Positions 1 through 7,173 of a stretch of 11,042 nt of DNA are shown here, one piece after another. This stretch comes from an uncultured Candidatus Melainabacteria bacterium (GTDB taxonomy: Bacteria; Cyanobacteriota; Vampirovibrionia; Gastranaerophilales; Gastranaerophilaceae), in NCBI GenBank assembly GCA_934675695.1, contig CAKURN010000025.1, forward strand, positions 1-11,042, read 5' to 3'. Under the pieces are notes generated by a model that was not told where the DNA came from, searched no databases, and saw nothing but the letters and a program-made list of their open reading frames with translations. The position numbers were made by a program, and so were the translations under genes. The stretch's first letter is position 1, and each line of letters begins with the position of its first letter.

Positions 1-1107
1 AATCTCATCATAGGTGCAGGTATTTCAGGTGCTACTGTGGCGAATTTAATAGCAACCGAATTAGATGAAAAAGTTGTTGTAATAGATTCAAAAAACCACA
101 TAGCAGGAAACTGCTATGACTACAAAGACGAAAACGGTATAACAATCCACAAATACGGTTCACATATTTTTCACACCAACAACGATACAGTTTGGAAATT
201 TCTTTCAAAATTCACAGATTTTAATACGTATATGCACAAAGTCTATGCAAACATTGATGGCATAGAAACCACTATTCCTTTCAATATCAACACATTGTAC
301 GATGTGTTTCCTACTACCCTTGCAAAAAGATTAGAAGAAAAATTGTTATCTAAATATGAATACAACAAAAAAGTCCCAATCTTAGAATTTACAAAAGAAA
401 CCGATAAAGATTTAAAATTCTTGGCTGATTTCGTTTATGAAAAAGTCTTCCTTCATTACACAACAAAACAGTGGGGCGTATCTCCGCAAGGCGTCAATGG
501 TGCAGTCACTGCAAGAGTCCCTGTATATATAAGCAAAGATAACAGATATTTTCAAGACAAATACCAAGGTATTCCTCAAAACGGTTACACAAAAATGATA
601 GAAAAAATGCTCAATCACAAAAACATCGAAGTCATTTTAAATACACCTTTTAACACTCTTAAAAATCCTGAAAAAGAATACAAAAGAATATTCTATACAG
701 GTGCAATTGATGAATACTTTAATTTTGAATTTGGTGAATTGCCATATAGAAGCGTGAATTTCAAATTTGAAACTCATAACCAAAAAAAATATCAGCAAAA
801 TTCTGTAGTAAATTACCCAAATAATTACGATTTTACAAGAATCCACGAATACAAATATTACTTGAACGAAAAATCAGATAAAACAGTCATCGCAAAAGAA
901 TACTCAGAAGCTTTTGAAATAGGTAAAAATGAAAGATATTACCCTATTCCGAAAGATGAAAATACAGTTCTATACAATAAATACCTCGAAAAATCAAAAA
1001 CATTGGATAACGTATATTTCTTAGGCAGATTGGGTGATTACAGATATTACGATATAGATAAAGCAGTAGCTCGAGCGATTGAAGTGTTTGAGGAGATTAG
1101 AAAATAG
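1..1107 (+). CDS. glf: UDP-galactopyranose mutase, 5' partial
   Basis: This flavoenzyme interconverts UDP-galactopyranose and UDP-galactofuranose in the cytoplasm and supplies Galf for surface glycans. The reading frame is open from base 1, which encodes NLIIGAGISGA, the Rossmann FAD-binding GxGxxG motif normally lying within the first 15 residues. The true start therefore lies just upstream and only a few residues are missing (368 visible; the family is usually about 365-390). Family signatures seen: NHIAGNCYD followed by YGSHIFHT, TTKQWG then ARVPVYISKDNRYF (with the conserved substrate-site Arg), YQGIPQNGYT, YYPIP, and the C-terminal FLGRLGDYRYYDIDKA, which closes the FAD site. The GTG at 37 lies after the dinucleotide motif and cannot be the start. 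The gene ends in TAG two bases before the acyltransferase ATG. With galE downstream it forms a UDP-Glc to UDP-Galf supply route. Assignment is confident; only the 5' end is missing. Confidence 0.96.
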   Translation, partial: NLIIGAGISGATVANLIATELDEKVVVIDSKNHIAGNCYDYKDENGITIHKYGSHIFHTNNDTVWKFLSKFTDFNTYMHKVYANIDGIETTIPFNINTLYDVFPTTLAKRLEEKLLSKYEYNKKVPILEFTKETDKDLKFLADFVYEKVFLHYTTKQWGVSPQGVNGAVTARVPVYISKDNRYFQDKYQGIPQNGYTKMIEKMLNHKNIEVILNTPFNTLKNPEKEYKRIFYTGAIDEYFNFEFGELPYRSVNFKFETHNQKKYQQNSVVNYPNNYDFTRIHEYKYYLNEKSDKTVIAKEYSEAFEIGKNERYYPIPKDENTVLYNKYLEKSKTLDNVYFLGRLGDYRYYDIDKAVARAIEVFEEIRK

Positions 1108-1109
1108 TT

Positions 1110-1802
1110 ATGCCTTTTTATACAAAAAAAGATAACTTGATAGTGCTTGATTTTAAATTGTTTAAAATTAAATTTAAAAAACAAGATAAAAGTAATAAGT
1201 TAATCATAAATAATAAAAAATGCAAAAATAATAAAAAAATAAAAGGGCTGAAGATAGATTTTCTTGGTTCAAATTCTGAAGTCGTATTGGATAACGATAT
1301 AGAATTTTGTAATTGCAAATTTACACTTAGAGATAACGATAAAATTCACATAAAAAAAACTCAATACAAAATATGCAATTTGATTGTTGATACATACGAT
1401 AATATAAACATATTTATCGATGAAGATTTTTCTTGTAACGGTTGTAGTATGTACCTTTTGGAAGAACCTTTTAAAAATGTCACAATAGGCAAAGATTGTC
1501 TTTTTTCTTATGAAATTACAATTAGAAATTCTGACGGACATTCAATTTATGATGTAGAAACAAAAGAATTGCTTAATGAAGGAGCTGACGTAGTAATCGG
1601 AGATCACGTTTGGTGTGGTCAGGGCGTAAAAATATTGAAAAAAAGCCATATTCCATCAAATTCAGTTATTGGAGCAAATTCTTTAACAAATAAAAAATTT
1701 GATGAAACTAACGTCATAATCGCAGGAACTCCTGCTTCTGTCATAAAAAGAAACGTAAATTGGAAAAGAGTATCGCCTGCACATTATAGAAAGGATATTT
1801 AA
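1110..1802 (+). CDS. Hexapeptide-repeat (left-handed beta-helix) O-acyltransferase
   Basis: Probable acetyl- or acyl-CoA-dependent O-acyltransferase decorating a sugar of the cluster's glycan. The C-terminal half carries the family pattern: isoleucine/valine-spaced hexapeptides (VTIGKDCLFSYEITIRNSDG, then VVIGDHVWCGQGVKILKKSH and IPSNSVIGANSLTNKKF) ending in the IIAGTPASVIKRNVNWKR cap typical of the WbbJ/CysE-like superfamily. His144 in DGHSIYD matches the usual catalytic histidine context (SDGHxIYD). Residues 1-50 are unusual, very Lys/Asn-rich, with a short hydrophobic/basic stretch at 9-24 (LIVLDFKLFKIKFKK) resembling motifs in four other proteins of this window. Length, 230 residues, suits the family. 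The ATG lies two bases after the glf stop; the best Shine-Dalgarno candidate, GAGGAG at 1090-1095, is rather distant (14 bases). Donor and acceptor are not deducible. Confidence 0.88.
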   Translation: MPFYTKKDNLIVLDFKLFKIKFKKQDKSNKLIINNKKCKNNKKIKGLKIDFLGSNSEVVLDNDIEFCNCKFTLRDNDKIHIKKTQYKICNLIVDTYDNINIFIDEDFSCNGCSMYLLEEPFKNVTIGKDCLFSYEITIRNSDGHSIYDVETKELLNEGADVVIGDHVWCGQGVKILKKSHIPSNSVIGANSLTNKKFDETNVIIAGTPASVIKRNVNWKRVSPAHYRKDI

Positions 1803-1805
1803 GTA

Positions 1806-2804
1806 ATGATTTTAGTTACCGGAGGAGCCGGATATATCGGTAGTCACTTGGTTTTAGCGTTGCTTGAACGAGGTGAAAAAGTTCTTGTTTTTGATAATCT
1901 TTCAACCGGTCATATTGAAACAGTTGAAAAACTAAAACAGTACGGCGATTTAACTTTTTATGAAGGTGATTTGAATGATTGTAAACGCTTAGAAGAAGTT
2001 TTTTCAAAAAATAATATAGAAGCTCTTGTTCATTTTGCAGCTTTTTCACAAGTTGCAGAAAGCGTCATTAATCCTAACAAATATTACGAAAATAACGTGG
2101 TTGGAACGATTAATCTTTTAAAAACAATGCTAAATAATAACGTTAAAAAGATTGTATTTTCATCAACTGCTGCAACTTATGGTGAACCTGTTTATACACC
2201 AATCGATGAAAAACACCCCCAAAACCCAATCAATCCTTACGGACAAACAAAATTGATGATTGAAAAAATAATGGACGATTATAGTAGAGCTTATGGCTTA
2301 AAATCTGTACGGTTGAGATATTTTAATGTAGCCGGTGCAGATTCAAATTCAAGAATCGGTGAATGGCATAGCCCTGAAACTCACTTAATTCCAAATATCT
2401 TAAAATCAACTTTTAATAGCGGAAAAACTTTTCAGATGTTTGGTGATGATTATTCTACAAAAGATGGCACTTGTGTAAGGGATTATATAAACATAGAAGA
2501 CTTGGCTAATGCTCATATTTTGGCATTAGAATACTTGAAAAACGGTGGCGAAACAAATTATTTCAATTTGGGTACAAATGAAGGTAATACAGTTAAAGAA
2601 GTTTTTGATATGTGCGAAAAAGTTGCCAATAAAAAAATCCCTGTTGAAATTAAACCGAGAAGATTGGGAGACCCTGAGACACTTGTTGCAGATAATGCAA
2701 AAGCAAAAGAAATTTTAGGTTGGAAACCTCAAAAAAATCTTGAATATAGTATAAAAACAGCTTACTTGTGGGAACAGAAGCTTAATGGTAAGGGGTTAAA
2801 ATAA
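1806..2804 (+). CDS. galE: UDP-glucose 4-epimerase
   Basis: This NAD-dependent short-chain dehydrogenase/reductase interconverts UDP-glucose and UDP-galactose (some members also the N-acetyl sugars). The N-terminal TGGAGYIGSH (residues 5-14) is the GxxGxxG dinucleotide motif. FDNLSTGH (29-36) follows strand 2, and HFAAF lies at 76-80. FSSTAATYG (118-126) contains the catalytic Ser/Thr, probably T121. NPYGQTK (143-149) gives the catalytic Tyr145 and Lys149. RYFNVAGAD, VRDYI and the C-terminal RRLGDPETLVADNAKAKEILGWKP are classic GalE signatures. The length of 332 residues is normal. An AAGGA site at 1791-1795 precedes the ATG. The stop shares a base with the next start (TAATG), suggesting translational coupling. 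Beside glf its likely job is feeding UDP-Gal to the mutase. Confidence is high for a GalE-type epimerase; whether it also takes UDP-GlcNAc is not known. Confidence 0.96.
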   Translation: MILVTGGAGYIGSHLVLALLERGEKVLVFDNLSTGHIETVEKLKQYGDLTFYEGDLNDCKRLEEVFSKNNIEALVHFAAFSQVAESVINPNKYYENNVVGTINLLKTMLNNNVKKIVFSSTAATYGEPVYTPIDEKHPQNPINPYGQTKLMIEKIMDDYSRAYGLKSVRLRYFNVAGADSNSRIGEWHSPETHLIPNILKSTFNSGKTFQMFGDDYSTKDGTCVRDYINIEDLANAHILALEYLKNGGETNYFNLGTNEGNTVKEVFDMCEKVANKKIPVEIKPRRLGDPETLVADNAKAKEILGWKPQKNLEYSIKTAYLWEQKLNGKGLK

Positions 2805-3880
2805 TGCCTAAAGTGTCTATTCTTGTTCCGATTTTTAATGTGGAAAAATATTTAAAAGAATGCTTGGATAGCTTGATAAATCAGACTCTTGAGGATATCG
2901 AGATTATTTGTATAGATGATGGTTCAACGGATACTTCTCCTCAGATTTTAAAAGAATATAGCTTAAAAGATAAAAGAATTAAAGTTATTACTAAAAAAAA
3001 TTCCGGTTATGGAATTTCTATGAATATGGGCCTGGAAGCTGCAAATGGCGAATACATCGGTATCGTTGAATCTGATGACTTTGCAGATTTAAAAATGTTT
3101 GAAGATTTGTATAGCCTTGCAAAACAAAAAGACGCAGATATCGTAAAATCTGATTGGTTTGAATATACAACATCAACAAAAACAATAAGAAAAGCGGCAA
3201 GAATGGCTTTGCTTCCTGAAAATAAGGTTCTAAATGTAAAAGATAACCCTGAAATCCTAAAAATTCAGCCTGCAATATGGTCTGCGATTTATAGGAGAAA
3301 CTTGCTTGTTGAAAATGGTGTAAAATTCACAGAAACAGAAGGTGCAAGTTATCAAGATACAGGTTTTGCTTTTAAAACCATGTGCTTGGCAAAAAATATC
3401 GTCCTTACTAATAAAGCATATATCTATTATAGACAGGATAACTTGAATTCTTCAGTTAAATCAACTTCAAAAGTTTACGCAATTTGTGTTGAATACGACG
3501 AAATTGCAAGATTTCTAAATGAACATAAAGAACTTAAATCATACGTAAATACATATAAGTTGATAAAAGAATACTCTAGTTATATCTGGAATCTAAAAAG
3601 AATTGATAAAAAGTTTAGAAAAGAATTTGTTGAAAAAATGTCAGAAATTTTTTCAAATTATCAAAAAAATAACGAAATCACACCCGACTTCTTTAAAAAA
3701 GTTAGTAGAAAAGAATTTAATACATTGATTTTTGATACTTCTAAATTTGAAAAAATGGTAGATAGACTCGTAAAAAAAGAAAACTTCAAAAAATTTCGTA
3801 AAAAGCTTTTCTCAGTTCATATTAATAGGTCAAGAATTGATATTTCATTGCTTGGAAAACAGATTGTGAGGATTGGATAA
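2804..3880 (+). CDS. Family 2 glycosyltransferase, first tandem copy
   Basis: Cytoplasmic or membrane-associated inverting glycosyltransferase with a GT-A fold at the N-terminus (about residues 1-210) and a variable helical C-terminus. Seen: VSILVPIFNVEKYLKECLDS (4-23), nucleotide-binding IDDGSTD (37-43), SGYGISMNMGLEAANGEYI, the ESDD metal-binding motif (89-92), an acidic residue in SYQDTGF (D185) where the catalytic base is usual, and YYRQDNLNSSV. No transmembrane segments are apparent. The C-terminal end, RSRIDISLLGKQIVRI, resembles the hydrophobic GIK-type motif in neighbouring proteins. The start is fixed by the TAATG overlap with galE and by AAGGGG at 2790-2795. About 63% of its first 116 residues match the next gene by hand count, so the pair arose by duplication. 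Donor sugar cannot be read from sequence; a galactosyl or Galf transfer is only suggested by glf and galE. Confidence 0.92.
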   Translation: MPKVSILVPIFNVEKYLKECLDSLINQTLEDIEIICIDDGSTDTSPQILKEYSLKDKRIKVITKKNSGYGISMNMGLEAANGEYIGIVESDDFADLKMFEDLYSLAKQKDADIVKSDWFEYTTSTKTIRKAARMALLPENKVLNVKDNPEILKIQPAIWSAIYRRNLLVENGVKFTETEGASYQDTGFAFKTMCLAKNIVLTNKAYIYYRQDNLNSSVKSTSKVYAICVEYDEIARFLNEHKELKSYVNTYKLIKEYSSYIWNLKRIDKKFRKEFVEKMSEIFSNYQKNNEITPDFFKKVSRKEFNTLIFDTSKFEKMVDRLVKKENFKKFRKKLFSVHINRSRIDISLLGKQIVRIG

Positions 3881-4872
3881 TGCCAAAAATATCTGTTGTA
3901 GTTCCGATTTATGGGGTTGAAAAGTTTTTAAAAGAATGCGTTGATTCGATTTTAAATCAGACATTGGATGATATAGAAATTATTCTTGTTGATGATGGCG
4001 GAAAAGATAGTTGCCCTCAAATCATTGATGGGTACGCAAAAAAAGATAAAAGAATCATCGCTGTTCATAAACCAAACGGCGGTTACGGACAGACTTGTAA
4101 TGTCGGTTTAGAGCATGCAGCTGGTGAATACATTGCAATCGTTGAACCGGATGATTATATCGATTCTAAAATGTTTGAAGATTTGTACGCTATCGCTAAA
4201 AAATTCGATTCTGATATAGTTAAATCTTGTTTTTATGATAATCTTCAGTCTAAAGAAGAAAAAAGAATCTTAAAAACAAAATGGAATGATGATGTAATCC
4301 CTCAGGATAGAAGTTTTACAATATATGAATGCGGTCTTTTTTTGCAGTATCACCCAAGTATTTGGAGTTGTATATATAAAAGAGAGTTTTTGGAAAAACA
4401 TCATATCAGATTTGTAGAAGCTCCGGGGGCAGGTTGGACTGATAACCCATTTCAGGTTCAAACTATGTGCTTGGCTGAAAGAATAAATTATACTCCAAAC
4501 GCATATTATTATTGGCGAAGATTGAATAAAGACGAATCGGACGATTTAAAAGATTATACTATCCCATTCAAAAGAACAGAAGAAATCCACAAATGGTTGA
4601 GTGAGAATGGGGTGAAAGATATCAGAATTTTGTCTTTTTTGTACAAGCGTGAATTAACTTATGTTGATTCAATTTTAAAGGCAGCAATTTTTAAAGACAG
4701 GAAAGAAGCTTTTGAAATTTCAAAACAAACTTTGAAGCTAATGGATAAAAACGATGTTTGGCATAGTAAATACATTACCGATAAAGAACGCAAAAGGTTT
4801 AGGCAATTATCGAAACATATTTGGCTTAGATATGCGTATTTAAAATATAAAAGTTTTTGTAAGGGGTTTTAA
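3880..4872 (+). CDS. Family 2 glycosyltransferase, second tandem copy
   Basis: Paralogue of the gene immediately upstream, likewise an N-terminal GT-A glycosyltransferase. Seen: ISVVVPIYGVEKFLKECVDS (4-23), VDDGGKD (37-43) replacing the usual DDGSTD, GGYGQTCNVGLEHAAGEYI, EPDD as the DxD-type motif (89-92), D188 in GWTDNPFQ at the catalytic-base position, and YYYWRRLNKDESDD. The two copies align without gaps through residue 116 and diverge after about 120, consistent with retained sugar-nucleotide binding and a changed acceptor site. Its C-terminus is shorter and basic (330 against 358 residues) and lacks the GIK-like tail. The start is set by a one-base TAATG overlap with the upstream stop. 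The stop is followed 12 bases later by the GT29-like gene. It probably adds the adjacent residue of the repeat unit (inference). Confidence 0.92.
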   Translation: MPKISVVVPIYGVEKFLKECVDSILNQTLDDIEIILVDDGGKDSCPQIIDGYAKKDKRIIAVHKPNGGYGQTCNVGLEHAAGEYIAIVEPDDYIDSKMFEDLYAIAKKFDSDIVKSCFYDNLQSKEEKRILKTKWNDDVIPQDRSFTIYECGLFLQYHPSIWSCIYKREFLEKHHIRFVEAPGAGWTDNPFQVQTMCLAERINYTPNAYYYWRRLNKDESDDLKDYTIPFKRTEEIHKWLSENGVKDIRILSFLYKRELTYVDSILKAAIFKDRKEAFEISKQTLKLMDKNDVWHSKYITDKERKRFRQLSKHIWLRYAYLKYKSFCKGF

Positions 4873-4884
4873 AAAGAGGTTAAA

Positions 4885-5976
4885 ATGATAAAATTATTAA
4901 AAAAATTAATTGGAAAAGTTTATCAAAAAAACTATGACAACCGTTTTTTTGCAGTTTACAAAATTTTTGGCATTAAATTTAAAATTTTCAATCAGAAGAA
5001 AGCTTTGAAGAATTTACACAGTCATGTATATTTTGACAAAATTGATTTGGTATTATCTATATGGCAAACTCGTGGTGCAATCCCAAGTTTAATTAATCAT
5101 TTTGACTTTATTTCAAATTCTCAATTCGCTTGGAGAAGTTATGATAAAATTTTTTGGCTGATTTATCTATCTTGTTTGGTGGAAACGAACGAGATAAAAA
5201 AAGCGGAAAAAGTCCTTAATAAGTATTTACTTTATTTTGATAATGATCTTTCAGAAATAGAAAGATTTTTGATTGTATCAAAGTTTGTTAAAAACAAAAA
5301 TATAACTAACAAAAATATAGATAAAGCTGTAAAAGTGTATGATGCATTAAAAAAGAATCATGAGAATGATATATTTAAACAATTATTATTAAATAAATCA
5401 ATTGCTATAGTTGGAAATGCTCCATCAGAAATAAAAAAAGCAAAAGGTGATGAAATTGATTCTCATGATATTGTTATTCGTTTTAATAATTACAAAACAA
5501 AAGGGTTTGAGAAGGATTATGGCTCAAAGACTGATATTTGGGTAAGAGGTTCCGGTGCAGGCGATGTTGTCGATAGAAAACAACGCTACAAATTGGTCGC
5601 TTGGGAAGCTGATTACAATCATTGGAAAGTTGCATACAACCATTTGGATATAATGCATAGGCAAATTGAAGAAGGGCAATTAATTTATAACTTTGACTAT
5701 AATTCACATTTATCTCTTAGGGAAGCGAGTGGAATTGATTTTCCGACAACAGGAATGGTTTTAATTTGGGAAATTTATCAAAAATTAAATAGTTTTAAAA
5801 ATGTAGATTTTTATGGTTTTAGTTTTTGTCAAGATATTCCAGATAAATACGCTACTCATTATTTTAATGATAGAAGTGACAAAGAAGCAAAAAGACGTTC
5901 AAATGTTCATAAAATCGACAAAGAAGCAGAATTTTTGTTGAAATTAATAAAAGAGGTAAAAAGTAATGAAAATTAG
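4885..5976 (+). CDS. GT29-like (sialyltransferase-family) glycosyltransferase
   Basis: Residues 170-360 carry the sequence signs of family GT29, best known from animal Golgi sialyltransferases. The L-motif-like segment at 171-202 includes SIAIVGNAPS and EIDSHDIVIRFNNY. The S-motif-like segment at 285-313 has DFPTTGMVLIWEIYQ and NVDFYGFSF. A motif III equivalent HYFN is at 325-328. A VS-type H-x4-E occurs as H342 and E347 in VHKIDKEAEF. VGN, the SHD-RFN core and the H-x4-E histidine are the nucleotide and catalytic elements in known members, which use CMP-sugars. Residues 45-165 are predicted helical and have no counterpart in animal enzymes. Residues 21-36 hold the cluster's FGIKFK-type motif; no signal or transmembrane helix is evident. 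Shine-Dalgarno AGAGGT (4875-4880) supports the ATG. No CMP-sugar synthesis gene lies in the window, so the donor (sialic, Kdo, pseudaminic or other) is unknown. Confidence 0.8.
   Translation: MIKLLKKLIGKVYQKNYDNRFFAVYKIFGIKFKIFNQKKALKNLHSHVYFDKIDLVLSIWQTRGAIPSLINHFDFISNSQFAWRSYDKIFWLIYLSCLVETNEIKKAEKVLNKYLLYFDNDLSEIERFLIVSKFVKNKNITNKNIDKAVKVYDALKKNHENDIFKQLLLNKSIAIVGNAPSEIKKAKGDEIDSHDIVIRFNNYKTKGFEKDYGSKTDIWVRGSGAGDVVDRKQRYKLVAWEADYNHWKVAYNHLDIMHRQIEEGQLIYNFDYNSHLSLREASGIDFPTTGMVLIWEIYQKLNSFKNVDFYGFSFCQDIPDKYATHYFNDRSDKEAKRRSNVHKIDKEAEFLLKLIKEVKSNEN
5951..5957 (+). promoter_or_regulatory. Ribosome binding site for the GT4-type gene
   Basis: AAGAGGT lies inside the end of the upstream coding region, 8 bases before the ATG at 5966. 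It supports that start, which makes the two genes overlap by 11 bases. Confidence 0.6.
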
Positions 5977-7171
5977 TTTGTTTAAAGATTTTAAAAATTT
6001 AATTCATTTAATAAATTTACTTCTCTATAAAAAAAGAAAACATAATGATGAAAATTTAAACAAAATTCATTTTATAACAAACCGTAGGTATTTTCCAACC
6101 GGAGGTGCTGGAGGTGGAGGAGCTGTACAATCTGCAAACAAAATTCTATTTGGTAATGAATTAAATTCAATACCTTTAAAATATTCATTTTACGAAGAAA
6201 ATGAATTTAATTTAAAAAGAAAAAATGATTTGTGGGATTTGTGGGGTGCAATTGAATTTGTTTTTCAAAAAACAAAAAATGAACAAAATTATGCATACAT
6301 AACACACGATTATGGCTCTGCTATGGGTTTAGCACTGTTAGGGAAAAAGTATGTTTTGGTTTCTCATATTCAAGGTTCAAGAGTTGAAGAAAAAATCAAT
6401 TTTGGAGAAAAATTTACTTATATTTCTAGATTAATTATTCAACTTTGTGAAAAAATAGCATTCAAAAATGCATTTGCTGTATGTTTTCCTTCTGAAGGTG
6501 CTTATAAATATTTTTGCAATAGCAAGTATAAAACAATAAAAAATAACGAATTTAACTTTGGTGGTGTTTTATATAATACTTTGTATGCATATCCTGAGCC
6601 TGCAATAGTAGAAAATATTTCTAAAGATGAAAGCAAAATTACATTTTTGTCCGTTGGTCAACTAACTATTGCAAAAGGAATGGATAAACATGCATCATTT
6701 TTAGATGGAATATTAAGCAAAACAACAAAAAATATACGTTATATCTTTGTTGGAAAAGGGCCTTTGGAAAGTTCTATTGTAGCTGATTTAGATAAATTAA
6801 AAAATAAATACCTAAATTTTGAATATATTCAAGTTAAAGGCTGCACTTATCCTCAAATGCAGTATTTGCAGGATATTTCAGATGTATATTTAATGCTTCA
6901 TAGAATATCGATTTTTGATTTAACAACTCTTGAATTAATGAATAAATCAAAATGTGTAATATTGTCTGATGTTGGCGGCAATCCGGAATTTAGCAAAGAA
7001 GAAAACATTATTCTTGTAGGTGAAAATCAAAAAGCTGCAATTGAAATGTTATTAAATTCTGATATTAAGTTATTAGGAATAAAGAATAAAGAAGTTTATG
7101 ATAAATACTTTTCTAATGATAAATTTAGAGAAAATTATTTCAAAATAACAAGAAAACTAATAGGAGAATAA
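5966..7171 (+). CDS. GT-B glycosyltransferase, GT4-like
   Basis: Retaining-type GT-B glycosyltransferase, probably cytoplasmic at the inner membrane face. The N-terminal domain has FITNRRYFPTGGAGGGGAV (36-54), a very glycine-rich loop at the usual N-terminal acceptor/phosphate loop of GT4 proteins, and VSHIQGSR (132-139). The C-terminal Rossmann domain begins at about residue 224 with ITFLSVGQLTIAKGMD (a variant of the usual VGRLxxxKG), then YIFVGKGPLES (259-269), YPQMQYLQDISDVYLML, and SIFDLTTLELMNKSKCVILSD. The canonical EX7E motif is altered: E323 occupies the second Glu, but the position eight residues before it is S315. VILSDVGGNPE follows as normal. Overlap of 11 bases with the preceding gene implies co-translation. 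Length (401) is standard. Substrate unknown; the GT4 assignment rests on motifs only. Confidence 0.85.
   Translation: MKISLFKDFKNLIHLINLLLYKKRKHNDENLNKIHFITNRRYFPTGGAGGGGAVQSANKILFGNELNSIPLKYSFYEENEFNLKRKNDLWDLWGAIEFVFQKTKNEQNYAYITHDYGSAMGLALLGKKYVLVSHIQGSRVEEKINFGEKFTYISRLIIQLCEKIAFKNAFAVCFPSEGAYKYFCNSKYKTIKNNEFNFGGVLYNTLYAYPEPAIVENISKDESKITFLSVGQLTIAKGMDKHASFLDGILSKTTKNIRYIFVGKGPLESSIVADLDKLKNKYLNFEYIQVKGCTYPQMQYLQDISDVYLMLHRISIFDLTTLELMNKSKCVILSDVGGNPEFSKEENIILVGENQKAAIEMLLNSDIKLLGIKNKEVYDKYFSNDKFRENYFKITRKLIGE
7162..7166 (+). promoter_or_regulatory. Ribosome binding site for the GT-methyltransferase fusion
   Basis: AGGAG in the last codons of the upstream gene lies 7 bases before the ATG at 7174. 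It fixes the start and leaves only two bases between the genes. Confidence 0.65.
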
Positions 7172-7173
7172 TA

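Noticed and set aside
37..39. GTG as the start of the UDP-galactopyranose mutase
   Set aside because: The frame is open upstream to base 1 and encodes the essential GAGISGA FAD-binding motif, so the gene enters from outside the window.
1816..2049. Minus-strand open frame of 77 codons
   Set aside because: It is antisense to the conserved start of galE and has no recognisable protein motif.
3018..3275. Minus-strand open frame of 85 codons
   Set aside because: It lies entirely inside the well-supported first GT2 gene, has Leu/Gln-rich low-complexity content and no recognisable domain; it is an antisense shadow.
6100..6121. Run of GGAGG-like sequences that could be an internal ribosome binding site
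   Set aside because: It encodes the glycine-rich loop of the GT4-type protein and no ATG, GTG or TTG start at suitable spacing opens a useful frame.
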